Assembly (NCBI GenBank): GCA_019828545.1
Contig: JACVRA010000123.1
Location: forward strand, 8,231 to 31,175
DNA length: 22,945 bases
Direction: 5' to 3'
DNA from: Paracamarosporium sp. OC-R06-R3
Lineage: Eukaryota > Ascomycota > Dothideomycetes > Pleosporales > Didymosphaeriaceae
Below, in pieces: positions 1 through 9,599 of the stretch (within the stretch, counting starts at the first letter, position 1; each line of letters opens with the position of its first letter). Made by a program: the position numbers and the translations under genes. The notes under the pieces are model-generated. The model was not told the DNA's origin and ran no database searches. It saw only the letters and a program-made list of their open reading frames with translations.

Positions 1-80
1 CTGCTTTTTGCCAGAGTCCAATTTCTAGAAGCCTCTTGTATTGGGTCGTTGACTTTCCTTTTACCTCGTCGCACACTGCA

Positions 81-117
81 GCTCTCACCAACTTCTTCCA
101 TGAGTCTTGGCGGACTT
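81..117 (+). repeat. Dispersed repeat, copy A (partner at 1703-1739)
   Basis: A 37-base stretch matches 1703-1739 without gaps at 31 of 37 positions (counted by eye), with the core aacttcttc and gagtcttggc shared. Looser similarity continues upstream (cgtc...gcac). It sits in gene-free pyrimidine-rich DNA, so the pair is probably the remains of a dispersed repetitive element. No terminal repeats or transposase could be seen. Confidence 0.55.
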
Positions 118-189
118 CGGACCCCCGAATTTTCTCTCTCACCAAGAATCTTTGCCTGCAACTAACAAGTTTCCGTATCTCTCTGCACT

Positions 190-473
190 GCCGCCTGTCG
201 TCTCCGTTACTAACAGCACGCCAGGCTTCCTGCGCAAGTCGTTGTACCTCGCCGTGAGGATCTGACGCCTGCTAGCCATTGAACTACGCCCTGGGCAGAG
301 GATCTACTGCCTGCAGCGCCGCCTGTCGTCTCCATCACTAATAGTACGCTAGGCTTCCCGCGCAAGTCGTCGTACCTCGCCGTGAGGATCTAACGCCTGT
401 TAGCCTATACTGTTACCGTTGACGTTGAACTACTTCGGTCGAGCCCTAGGCGGAGGATCCGCTGCCTACAGCT
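190..473 (+). repeat. Diverged tandem duplication, unit about 128-155 bp
   Basis: The block starting gccgcctgtcgtctcc at 190 recurs at 318. Each copy runs through cgcaagtcgt, acctcgccgtgaggatct and gctagcc/gttagcc. A second half (gaactac...gaggatc...ctgcctgcag) is at 282-317 and again about 427-473, with a short insertion in copy two. Many of the differences are C/T or A/G transitions, as expected for an old duplication or repeat-induced mutation, but the sample is too small to prove RIP. Confidence 0.7.
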
Positions 474-992
474 ACCGCTGCGTAGCAGTAGGCTCCGATG
501 CTTTAGTGTCCTCTTGATAACGAGTCCTGTAACGTAGACTCTGTCCAGATCCAGTGCGGTTACTGCTTGCTGGCTTGCAGAGAGGAAAGTCCGTCTACCT
601 TTACTACCACCTGCGCTGTACCTCCTCTCCCTAGTCTTGGTAAGCTTGTCCGTTCTACGGTCCGTCCTTGTTATTTAGGATAGGTACTGTACTAATGCAG
701 CACTAGTACTGCTTTAAGGCGATTCACCGTATTCCTGCGCCTGGCGGTGACTTTGTGTACATCTTACCTATTGTTCTTCTGCGGCTACGATCGTTGATGT
801 CTGCCATTAGCGCTCCTACGCTTGTATACCGTTTTGCAGAGCGGTCCCGCTCTCTAGCGCCTCTGAATACTTACTGGCGAGGCTACGGTTACTTCCACGG
901 ATTAAGTAAATTTCTACACTTAGTCTTCTATCCGTCTTTCCTTCGCAATTACCGTTAAGTCTCTTTCCGTTGTTGGTGTTGATTAGCTACCT

Positions 993-1090
993 TTACTGCA
1001 CTTTTACTGCACTTTCACTGCGTATGGCTACTTTCACTTTCGTCTTCACCGCGTATCTTTCTACTTTTACTGCCTACTTTTCCCTTTACC
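993..1090 (+). repeat. Pyrimidine-rich degenerate short tandem repeat
   Basis: Repeats of a roughly 11-base motif (actttTactgc and variants such as ctttcactgc) fill this stretch. The plus strand is almost entirely C and T. No reading frame of interest runs through it on either strand. It may be the worn low-complexity part of a transposable element. Confidence 0.5.
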
Positions 1091-1235
1091 TTCACCATGC
1101 ATCCGCGATTGTCTAATCGTAGCCCCGTATAAGGTAAATATACGCCCTACGCCTCCGTTTTTTCCTGTTCTTATGGCTTCCCGCTCCTGCTCTGAGCCTA
1201 GTACAACGCTGTCTACTGAGTCTACTGCCAAAGTC

Positions 1236-1520
1236 CCACCACATCACCGCTGGCCCTCTCTAGTGGCAAAATCCCAGCAAATCGCCGCTAGCCCTATCTA
1301 CTGCAAGAGTTTTGGCAAATCACCGCTAGCCCTATCCACTACCCTATCCACTACCCTGTCCACTGCCATTCCACCGCTGGCCCTATCTAGTGGCAGGCCC
1401 TCTTTATCACTGCTTGCCCTATCTATCACCGCTGGCCCTATTACCACCGCTGGTCTTTCCGCTGTATAAAGACTTACCAAATCACTACCAATTCCCCGCT
1501 GGCCCTATCCACTGGCATCT
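1236..1520 (+). repeat. Minisatellite, consensus near caccgctggccctatcca
   Basis: About ten variants of a 15-20 base unit (ccgctggccctat, ccgctagccctat, tccactaccc) occur in a row, interrupted by related spacers such as tagtggcaaaatc and gcaaatc. The reading frames on both strands here are only translated repeats (runs of LALS or VDRV) and should not be taken as genes. Confidence 0.75.
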
Positions 1521-1702
1521 ATATAATAAATAGAGTAAATCGGTCTTTTGACCTACGGACCTACACCCTCTGGATTTACTACCGTAAGACGCGTAAAAAT
1601 CGCCTCTAACTTTATTTTACCCTCCAATCGGAGGTTTTACGACTGTATGAGGCGCCGTCGCCCTGCAAAGTTGATACTTTTCGTCAGTGCACGCTCGCTA
1701 AC

Positions 1703-1739
1703 GCTCTCGTGAACTTCTTCTACGAGTCTTGGCAGACTT
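1703..1739 (+). repeat. Dispersed repeat, copy B (partner at 81-117)
   Basis: Second copy of the 37-base repeat described at 81-117. It lies directly before the second minisatellite block, whereas copy A lies directly before the tandem duplication. This hints that each copy belongs to a longer composite repeat whose flanks have diverged. Confidence 0.55.
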
Positions 1740-1754
1740 TTGGTGTTGTCCTTT

Positions 1755-1910
1755 ATTACTGCTGGCCTATCTGCTGGCCTATCTGCTGACCTATCTGCTG
1801 ACCCTATCTGCCACCGCTGGCCCTATCCATCACTGCTGGCCCTATCCATCACCCCTGGCCCTATCCATCACCCTCCCTATCCATCACCCCTGCCCTATCC
1901 ACTGGCATTA
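1755..1910 (+). repeat. Second minisatellite block, same family as 1236-1520
   Basis: Starts with a 12-13 base unit (tgctggcctatc) repeated four times, then changes to the longer unit ctggccctatccatcac. The unit is the same as that of the 1236-1520 block, so the two arrays have one origin. The short reading frames across it are repeat translations. Confidence 0.75.
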
Positions 1911-2095
1911 CCTATAGATAGCTTACCTCTTTTTTTTATTACGCTCTTTTTTTGTACTAATGCCCAGGGGAATCACCTTTTTTGCATCATTTTGTACCAA
2001 GGCGTATGCCAAATTTTCGTCAAAAACAACACTCCGGATAGATAGCTTACGAACTAACTAATTTTACCTGTCCAGTACCATCCTCGTGAACATAG

Positions 2096-2317
2096 TCAGT
2101 ACCAATTCTTCCGGCTGGCATTTGGCTGGAGCAATACCATAGAAGGAATTTGGTTTATCTCCTCCTCTTTTCGTAGGAAAATACTGCTCGGCGGATGAAT
2201 GCGATCACACATGTTGACGCCATCAATTGTATCAGGGAAGCACCTGACGACTACCACTTCATAGGAGTCTTGAATACGTGTAGTCCTTTCGTAGGCTTTT
2301 AGGAAGGTCTCCATCAA
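2096..2317 (-). pseudogene. Unrecognised coding fragment, possibly a last exon
   Basis: A 73-codon minus-strand frame with a composition like real protein: a charged first half, a hydrophobic VVVVRCFPD stretch, then a charged helix-like segment (LRKEEEIN) and a C-terminus ending RKNWY. I do not recognise the family. Just upstream, a CATAG could be a splice acceptor placing this frame as a terminal exon, but no convincing 5' part was found in 2320-2700. It could equally be a relic. The first in-frame ATG is at 2314; the true start is unknown. Confidence 0.3.
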
Positions 2318-2705
2318 GTTGAACTATGGCAAAAGCCCATAGTAGTTCCCGTTGCCGCTTCTAGCTCTTAGTCTAAAACCTAATTGGTTGTTAGTACTCA
2401 CAAATTTCGGTAATGCTTAGGCTACATTTACAAGCGCTAGTCGCCGGCGCCAAATGGCTCTAGCCATGTGTTGTCGGGAATGGCTGTGGCATTATATAGG
2501 ATATGATCGATGCTGAGTGGTCGCAGATGGCACCCGACTTAGAATCGATTTGAATAAATATTAGTGTGTCGGAACGGGTTATGTAACAGAATTGCGAGCC
2601 TGTCTTCATAGCCTGGCTGCTTGCTGCCGTTCCTCCTTGGACTGGGCTGCAAGTCGCGCTCGTTAGTTTGGAGGCTTGTACACGTATTCAACCATGCATG
2701 ATTAA

Positions 2706-2864
2706 GCTGGCTTTAACGACCAGCGCTTATGTCCTGTGGAGTGGAAGAAGCGTGAGAAGGAATGCGACAATGCAGAAGAACTCGACGCATTCGCAGCACG
2801 GAAGGTGCACGAGACTCAATTAAATACTCTGTCGACCTTAGCCATAGAGTCTACGATGGATTGA
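2706..2864 (+). pseudogene. Unrecognised 52-residue coding fragment
   Basis: A 53-codon plus-strand frame without a start codon, preceded immediately by a stop (TAA) and ended by TGA at 2862-2864. The translation is lysine- and glutamate-rich and helix-like (VEWKKREKECDNAEELDAF), which is unusual for random frames in this region. It may be an exon or relic of a lost gene. No family recognised. Confidence 0.25.
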
Positions 2865-2998
2865 TAGTCCTATCTAGCACTTTTTAAAAAGTAGCCTACT
2901 AAAACCTCAAAGCTAGCCTTCTACGTCCTACTCTTGTCTTACTTAGATTACTAATGCCATTGCAGGATAATAGCGATTCACACTTTTAATACATTCTA

Positions 2999-3485
2999 CT
3001 AGCCTATTAAAACGAAAAACATCCCAAGCATGGGCATCACGCAATAGGAAGAAACCTGTAAAAGAAAAGCAACGAACACAAACGTACACGTAGCAAGTAC
3101 CATAGCAGTAACCCAGAGAAGAAGCACCCCAGGCCATAAAGCCTTCTTGTCCTCTGGAGGAAGTCCTATGAATGTCGCCGTGGAAATGGTTATACATAAA
3201 ATTAATCCCCAAGAATTCAGGTCGTCAGGTGAATAAAAGTCCGGACCTACGTAGGTAAGCTATTATGCTATTCAAACACTTTAAGACCTTACGGTGGATA
3301 TGCCGTGTAATACAGTAGCAGGTTGGTATAAAAGGCACTATAACCTTCAAGCCGAAGAACCGGATACCCAAAGTAAGACAAATAGTAGTGATTGTGACCA
3401 CGGAAAGGCTACCGTCGATGGGTATTAGGTACAGAGAGACACTCGAGGCCAGGCAAGCGTAGAGACAGATAGCGATGCTATTCAT
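2999..3485 (-). CDS. Putative small multi-pass membrane protein, two exons
   Basis: Two minus-strand exons, 3485-3251 and 3165-2999, joined by an 85-base intron (3166-3250). The donor is GTAGGT, a CTGAC branch-like motif is present and the acceptor is ATAG. Phases agree (phase 1) and the product would be 133 residues. It has three or four hydrophobic segments: near residues 3-20, 28-55, and two in exon 2 (for example PGVLLLWVTAMVLATCTFVF). A charged link (PPEDKK) lies between the exons. I recognise no family. The phase match and hydrophobic pattern on both sides of the intron support a gene, but codon quality in exon 1 is weak. Neighbouring open frames at 3225-3485 and 2943-3212 are the unspliced readings. 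Confidence 0.4.
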
Positions 3486-3728
3486 GGTCGTAAGTGTGCA
3501 AGTTAGTACGGAAGTAGCGAGGAGGATGACACTTCTTATATAGCTAGCCGCGCATGGGTTGCAGCGAAGCCGATCGGAGGCCGGACGGACGGCACCAAAA
3601 ACCCCTGGCGCTCCGAAAAGTGTTGCATGTGCTTGGTCGATAAGCGGAAGAGTTGGGTTGTTTTGTAGGTCGATAGGTCGCTACATGCAGTGATTCCACG
3701 GCCTTGCGGCCAGATGATACGAGGTAGG

Positions 3729-4814
3729 TTACACTATCACTACGAATGGTGCACGAGGCGCTGTATTTCGGGAAGCGTGCAAGTATTCCTCGTTCATCCC
3801 GCCCACCAATTCGTCGGACGGCTGTGTCTCCACTTCTTTCTTTATAAATAACCAACTGTCGGGTTCGGGTACCATTGGAACGCTGCTGGTGTGGATCTTG
3901 GCTGCAATTAGGCCCGGCGGTGGTTTCTCTGCTTTGATAGTGTCCTCCGTATCCCCAGAAGTAGCTGATGGAATTCAAACAGTGGAGCATTCGCGCGCGT
4001 ACTCATCTCCGCTTCTCCAAGCTGCCAGTGCATAGACTCGGCTGAACGCCATGGAATTTTCATTTCAGTCGCCACTTTCTGCCACATCTGGTCCTTGTGA
4101 CTAATCCATATTATCAGTATATCAAATAGATTAAAAGATCATTGCCAATAAAGCTTTAACGGGCTAGAGAGGATTTTGCGTACCGAGCGTAAAGTCTTGC
4201 GAGCTTATCCTTCTTTTCTTCATCCCAGGTATCGCGCTTCTCTAGGTAGTTTTGGTAGCGTAGACGGCACGAAATAGAGGTTCTGCCTGGCAGGCGTTTA
4301 GCAATATCATCCCATTTCATGCCCTGACCACGTAATTCAATGGTCAGATTGTCCTCCTCTGGTGTCCACTTAGATTGCTTTTTAGCTGGCGACTCCTCTG
4401 GTACTGGTATTTGAGATACGTCGCGTTTGAGCATTCGGGGCGGCGATTCGTTCAAGCCCGGCGCGCCTGGCTGAATTGTAGCGCTTACTAGGGTTCCAGA
4501 GTAGAGAGGCTGAAACTGTGGTGGTGGCTCTAGAAGCTCTGCAATGGCTGGAAGGGCAGGCCGATCCTGCATAGGTGCAGCGGAAGCCGGTTGGTGCGCC
4601 GAATAGGCATGGTCAAGTGGAGATGAACTATAGGCTGGCGTTGTGGTATCATGCGCTGGAGAGGTGTGTACGTTGAAGCTTCTGTTGTGTAGGATCCAGT
4701 TGCGCCCGTGGGTACAGAAACTACCGAGGCGGGGTTCTTCTTGCTTGCTGGGGGGTTGGCGACGGGCCTCTCAGACTGGACTTCTGAATCATGTATGAGC
4801 AGCTCAATATCCAT
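3729..4814 (-). pseudogene. Myb/SANT-domain DNA-binding protein gene, frameshifted
   Basis: Likely start is ATG at 4814 (MDIELLIHDS). The Myb/SANT domain lies in 4395-4215 with the tryptophan motif KWTPEEDN and RLPGRTSISCRLRYQN. An 83-base intron (4101-4183; donor GTACGC, CTGAT branch, TTAG acceptor) leads in phase to the conserved C-terminal motif KIPWRSAESMHWQLGEAEM, ending at TAA 3729-3731. This N-terminal Pro/Ser-rich region, SANT, then WR.AE.MHWQLG layout is one I know from predicted Pezizomycotina regulators. Two frame changes break it: one between about 4680 and 4640, before the HAYSAHQPASAAPMQDRPAL segment, and one near 3965-3985. Splice sites and motif residues are preserved, so it is either a recent pseudogene or an affected sequence. 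If intact it would be a nuclear DNA-binding protein of about 310 residues; its target is unknown. Confidence 0.7.
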
Positions 4815-4908
4815 AATTGGCTGCGTTATCGGCCGGATGTCGAAGCGCAACAACAACCGGTGAAGGCAATGGGAGAAGGATGAAGTTCTCAGCCTTGTGA
4901 GAGACCGT

Positions 4909-4921
4909 GCATATATAATAC
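4909..4921 (-). promoter_or_regulatory. TATA-like box upstream of the Myb/SANT gene
   Basis: The minus strand reads TATTATATATGC here, about 95-105 bases before the ATG at 4814. It is a reasonable core-promoter element for that gene. Spacing to a transcription start cannot be judged from sequence alone. Confidence 0.4.
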
Positions 4922-4929
4922 ATGCCAGC

Positions 4930-5441
4930 ACGGCTCAGTCTTTCGTCTGGCTTACATCTTGCTTTTGGCTTTCGGATACACGAATCCTACTACGGCGTTT
5001 ATGCCAACAGAATTAAGCCGTATTCCGCGGCAACGAGATGCAACTCCAATGCTAGTACAACGGCACGATATGTGAGGACGTGGAGAGGGAGCTATCCACT
5101 AAGTCTAATCGGTATGGGAGTCGTACCGCTCTCGCATAGGTTAGGCATAGCGAAGCCCTGCCCAGGTGTTATTTGATAACGCATCTCAAGCGAGAAGCTA
5201 GCGCTAATGCATTTTGACAGGGTAGGGTGCGGAGAGCGTTCGCTAATGGCTTGCATTGGTTGGCTGGGATGCATTCTTCTCTGTGTACCCTGCTCGCTCT
5301 GCCTTGACGCATAGACTAAACCCAAATTGAAATTCGAGAGGAACATGTTCCCTTCGATGTTCCACTTAGGTTTAGCGTAGGCATTTCGGCAAGTTTTAAT
5401 ATAGTACACACTTTCCTCCACCCACATCCTCCAACAACACA
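4930..5441. other. Intergenic region, no gene supported
   Basis: Open frames exist on both strands but lack domains, consistent coding character or splice signals. The last 40 bases before ATG 5442 are CA/CT-rich (ctttcctccacccacatcctcc), a composition often found just before fungal start codons, so the right end probably is the promoter of the next gene. Confidence 0.5.
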
Positions 5442-6793
5442 ATGGGTGCTCAGATTAGCGCAGTTGTTAAACTACGACTAGAGTCTTCAACTCTCGAAGA
5501 CCTGCTCTCCGATGACAAGGTATCTACACTTACATAACAGAGAGCTAGAACTAAGGCTACGTAGTTTGTTAAAGACCTTGAACCAAGTCTTGTTACGCTG
5601 GAGAGCAAGTCACAGAAGAACCTCACGAGGGTCCTGAAACTTTGTAAACCCTTAAAACCATCCGAAAAGATAGGCTCGAATAGTGAGGAGGCTCGACATC
5701 GTACTGCTCAGGACCTGCTTGGTACCGCCAAGGAGGCCAGGCTTCGGCCGTTATGGGACATACAGTCAAAAGACGTCGCCATCCCCAAAGAGATTGCAGG
5801 CGCTTTTGAGGAATGGAAGTCGGACCATTCCGCCTTCCTCCAGCGTAAATTTTCCTCAGGACTTAGAGTTCCTTCGTCCCCCGGCGAGCATTACTGTTAT
5901 ACTCGCGATGTGCAAGCTTCCCTTGCCTCTGACAGAATTTTGCGGAGGTTCCTGACAACCGTTTACTACGACCTTGTTTCAAAGCATTCTCAATCTGATC
6001 AAAATTCCATAACTAAAGAGGGTATTGACTTCGTTGCCGCAGTCATTTGTAACACAGGATCATATAATATCGAGACTGTAAAAGGGGATGTGAGCAGCTG
6101 GGCAAAAGAGGGAGGAAAATTTCGTGGGCTAGCCGATTCGCTGGACGGTCTTGGATGCTATTTCTTCTTCCCAGTGAAGCTCAGTGAATGGATGTAAGCA
6201 TTCCATCTAGCTTCGCTTTCAATTTTAGTAAACTTCTTTAGCTGGTTGAAATTCTTGACCGAAGAATACCACAAAAGAGCAATCGCCTTACTTCGAGAGC
6301 ATGGCATCGAAAAAAAGGCCAGGGAACAAGGAGCCCAAGAGCTTGCGGTAAAAATCGAAGGGATTTTGCGAGCACCATTTGAGGAATCCATTCCATTGAT
6401 GGTGCAAGCGCGCCAACAGATCGTTCCAGTAACGGCAATGGTTCTCGCACAAGGAGTAGATACACTATCAAGCTGCTCGCAGATCTCAACGAATCCCTCG
6501 CCACCGCCAGCGGACCCGTTGCAATCTTCAATCTCTTCGCCATCTCTAGGTGGCCATTTACAGACTTCAGAAGCCTGTCTACTAGCGTCATCGTCGTATT
6601 CTCTGCAGTCCATTCTCCACCTCCTCTAGAGATGTCTTCCCAAATGGCAGAAACCGGACGCTGGAGTGGAGGCACCGACATATATAGACCTGAACAACCG
6701 ATCCTTGATGACGATGAAGCAGAACCCAACCATTCACGGAAAAATGGAGGTAATGGACACAGACAACACACCACCAAGCAGAGTACTCGATAG
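5442..6793 (+). CDS. Unrecognised protein, possible N-myristoylation site, probable frameshift
   Basis: Start ATG 5442. Introns at 5520-5564 (GTATCT, CTAAG branch, TAG) and 6194-6241 (GTAAGC...TTTAG) join three exons with matching phases. The product begins MGAQIS, which fits the N-myristoylation consensus (Gly2, Ser6). The first 60 residues are helix-like (LRLESSTLEDLLSDDK), and the rest is mostly charged helix with no transmembrane span. In exon 3 the first frame runs into Ser/Pro-rich sequence and stops at 6629. The +1-shifted frame after about 6468 (IKLLADLNESLATASGPVAI) reads more like protein and stops at 6793, so a one-base loss near 6465-6470 is likely. I do not recognise the family. 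Its 3' end overlaps, in another frame, the 5' part of the transcription-factor gene. An antisense frame of 179 codons lies over exon 3, but without splice support. Confidence 0.55.
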
Positions 6794-8177
6794 TTTCAGT
6801 GGATCGAGCTCAAAAGCCATACCAAGGCTGACCGCGAATGGTCTAATCAAAATGCAATGGCCTACTGCAGCCCGTATGCCAAATTTTGAAAACCTTGAAT
6901 ACGAGCTCTTCGACTTTTGTAAGTGGGTGAATTTACACTTAGCCTAGCTAAAACATTCCCAGATGTGAATTGTGTTTGTCCTGGTCGAACAGTTCTCAAA
7001 GACAATGCATACCTCTGCGATTTCATGCCGATTCTTCAAAGCAACGGGCGCACACTCAACCCGTTGCTTGCTCTTTCCGCCTCTTACCGTAAGGAATATT
7101 TTGAGGAGGGAAGTTTCATCAGGAAGCAGATCGAACATGCCGATCTCCGATATAGCATAGGAACTGCAAAGGAAGTTCGAGAGGCAGTTACGAGAGAGGA
7201 CCTGAGTGCTCCTACAGCAGTTGCCGCAGCGCTTCTCAGTCACCATGCAACTCTCAATCCGTCGTTTCATCCTGGCTGTTGGACGAACTACCTCTATCCA
7301 ATGCTAGACCCGGCTGGAACAGATTTTGAAGCGAATTTGGCAATGGCAAGTGTTGCCATATTGGCAATGACAGCTCTTCCTTCAAATGGGAGGCGTAATT
7401 TCCAACGCTTCAACTACGATTGGATAGGACTTGGCGAATCAAATAAGCTAACTAAAGTGAATAGTACTCTGGGACTGTCACAGCTCATGCTTCACTTCAT
7501 CCATTCGATCACACAGGAAGCCAGGGTATGTAATGCGAAGATAAGAGGCCCGGTTACTGATTTTTTAAGGAACCGAAAACAGAGAACGCTGAACATCTTC
7601 TGCGAGCGATTGAAGAATCCTCTCATTGGGTGGACGAAACAGAAGACGACGTGCCAACGTTTATTGCGTTGAAGACTGCGGGAACGTATAAACTCGGGAC
7701 GCAGTTATACTGTCTTGCTCGACTTTACGGGTATGGCTTTGTTTTCATTTTCCGACTCTTCGCCTAACAGTTCGAAGTTATACCCCGCGGCACCCTGCCG
7801 TCAAGCAGATTTGCAAATCACTTATCGGTTGGCTTTGCGAATTACCAATAGAAGGGCCAGGGTATACTAGCATACACCCGGCATGGTGTTTTGTAGTTGG
7901 CTGTATCTGCGCGCAAGCAGAGGATGATTATAGTCTACTCGTCAATTACTTGGATCGCATTGCAGGAGACAATAAGTCCGTAAGTCTTTCACTCAATGGT
8001 ATATGAATAGTTGTTGATATATTTTAGAATGTCGACGATGTGTGTACTCTCGTCAAACGCACACGGATTTGGCAGCGCCAAGAATGGGAGAATCGAGATT
8101 TGCCGGTTAGCGACCCTGGGTGGTGGGAGAGGATGGTAAGAAATGTTCATGGAGAGTTTGTTATTTGTCTAGCCTGA
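6708..8177 (+). CDS. Fungal transcription-factor-like protein lacking a visible Zn2Cys6 cluster
   Basis: Five exons: 6708-6918, 6963-7525, 7570-7730, 7778-7979, 8028-8177. The four introns are 44-48 bases with good donors (GTAAGT, GTATGT, GTATGG, GTAAGT), and all phases agree, giving about 428 residues. The order ELFDFY, VCPGRTVLKDNAYLCDF, ALSASYRKEYF, LLSHH, then WIGLGE...LTKVNSTLG and HPAWCFVVGCICAQ resembles the regulatory middle-homology region of fungal C6 transcription factors. Such proteins normally carry an N-terminal CX2CX6C zinc cluster, but I see none in any frame directly upstream. The start is uncertain: ATG 6708 is the first in frame, and the frame is open upstream of 6666. The 5' end overlaps the end of the preceding gene in a different frame, suggesting the DNA-binding part was lost by rearrangement. 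It may act as a cofactor or be a dying gene. Confidence 0.65.
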
Positions 8178-8194
8178 GTTTATAAAGCTCGCAT

Positions 8195-9465
8195 TCAAAC
8201 GGAGCCTTTCGGCACTACCTCACTATGGACAGATACCTTCTCCTCAGCTCTGTCCCATCTCCATCTTTTCGACACTCCGTGTCGCATGCCCCGGAGGTAA
8301 TTAACTACAATATCTCCAAACACTGGCAAGAACTTGAATGAATGGTATGAACCACCTACTGCAAGGTGTAGTCCCTGAACTTCTGGTACTTTATCTACCA
8401 GGGGATGTTGGTAAGGTGTCATGAGTTCCCTGAATAGACGTAAGTATCACAGCATGACTACAGAGTCCTATTACTCACGGATACACAGAGTAATTCAATG
8501 ACCTCCCTTTCATCTCCGGCAACATCCTCTCCAGCAAATCGCGATTTCTTTTGAATTTCTCTGCGTCAACTTTTGATTTGAGCTCATCAGGATGTGCCAT
8601 TGCAATAGTCTGTGCTAGTGATCTGAAGTAGTCTTTGCTGAACTGCCGAGGCCATTACTTCTCCTACAGCACGTAAGCGTTGAGTTCCAATTGACTAATT
8701 CAACATACCCTGGCTAGTGACTAGAATCGGCATTGATTTGAATTTGGCATATTCATCTTCGGTAAGTGGGAGTGTCGCAACACCGATGGCAGTAACACTA
8801 AAGAAACCATCCTGATAAGGATGTGGAAGTTGGACATTCGAGCTTTCAAGAAGTGCTGGAGTCCAGGGACCAGTAGCTACAATTGTTGTTTCCGCCGTGA
8901 TACTAGTCCCATCAACGCACTCAACTCCGTGACAAACACCACTCTCTATAAGAAGCTTGGAGATATCCATGTTTTTACGCACCACGCCTAGGGCCGCTGC
9001 TTCTACAGCTACTGCTTCCAGAGCAAGGGCGGATTTAGCCACCCCAATGTCTTCGTTGAGCCACAATTTCTCCTCGGTGTCCAATTGGGGCGCATCCCGG
9101 GAGCGAACCATGTGTGACAAATCCTCTGCCTTAATCAATCGCTCCTTCGGGTGGAAAGGTACGTAGTTATCTCCACGAACCACTTGGATTCATCCAGTCC
9201 TACGGTAATAGTTGCGATAAGGAAGTTCGGTTTCCCATTTTTTCTTCGCCTCTTCAGCTAGTACGACATACTCATTGTCTATATAGGGGGTACGGATGAT
9301 CCTGCAAATGCCCTTCGATGCCGTTGTCGTCGCAGAGCCCTCGAAGATAATGATTCTTGCATTTGGCGACTCTCGTTGCAAGGAAAGGGCGGCTGAGTAT
9401 GCCATACAACCACCACCTACGACGACGTAGTCAAAGTGATTTTGCTGATCGAGTTTCGTTGGCAT
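8195..9465 (-). pseudogene. FAD-dependent amine oxidase-like (fructosyl amino acid/sarcosine oxidase type) pseudogene
   Basis: Start ATG 9465. Residues 12-30 form a FAD-binding Rossmann motif (YVVVGGGCMAYSAAL), although the usual third Gly is Ala. KWETELPYRNYYRRTG is followed by an in-frame TGA at 9190-9192, and after it the frame continues with VRGDNYVPFHPKERLIKAEDL and the family motif TTIVATGPWTP. Introns are seen at 8664-8708 (GTATGT) and 8430-8478 (GTGAGT, TTCAG). Between them a frame change near 8590-8640 is needed to reach HPDELKSKVD and RDLLERMLPEMKGR. The C-terminal GGSYHSFKFLPVFGDIV matches the flavin-site region of this oxidase family. Intact relatives oxidise sugar-modified or N-methyl amino acids, releasing hydrogen peroxide. 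With one nonsense codon and one frameshift this copy should be inactive. No intron can hide the TGA: the only flanking GT...AG pair is about 21 bases apart. Confidence 0.75.
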
Positions 9466-9599
9466 ATTTGCGGATTTCCTGGGTCTGGAGGCTTGTTCGA
9501 ATTTCGCACAAGCTTATGGAGCAAAGTGTCGACGAAATAAGAGTGGGGCGAGAGGCAGGGTCTCGCATATCGTCTCCGCTCTTACGCAGCCCTATCCGA

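Noticed and set aside
190..473. CRISPR-like array
   Set aside because: Only two diverged long copies with no regular spacers, and the context is fungal.
1173..1480. Repeat-protein-like frames (LSTTLST, VDRVVDR)
   Set aside because: Direct translations of the minisatellite; both strands are open because of the repeat.
1..2050. LTR retrotransposon or Starship-type element
   Set aside because: Repeats are present, but no terminal repeats, integrase, reverse transcriptase or tyrosine recombinase motif could be read.
3544..3990. 148-codon minus-strand frame as a separate gene
   Set aside because: The same DNA is better explained as the C-terminal exon of the frameshifted Myb/SANT gene; that frame matches family motifs.
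5092..5442. 116-codon minus-strand frame
   Set aside because: No domain, weak composition, and it runs through the promoter of the gene at 5442.
6238..6777. 179-codon minus-strand frame
   Set aside because: It covers the same DNA as the spliced plus-strand gene, has no splice support or recognisable domain, and is probably a shadow, though coding strand is not fully certain.
9190..9192. TGA in the oxidase read as selenocysteine or hidden by an intron
   Set aside because: Fungi of this kind are not known to use selenocysteine, and the only flanking GT...AG pair is about 21 bases apart, too short for an intron.
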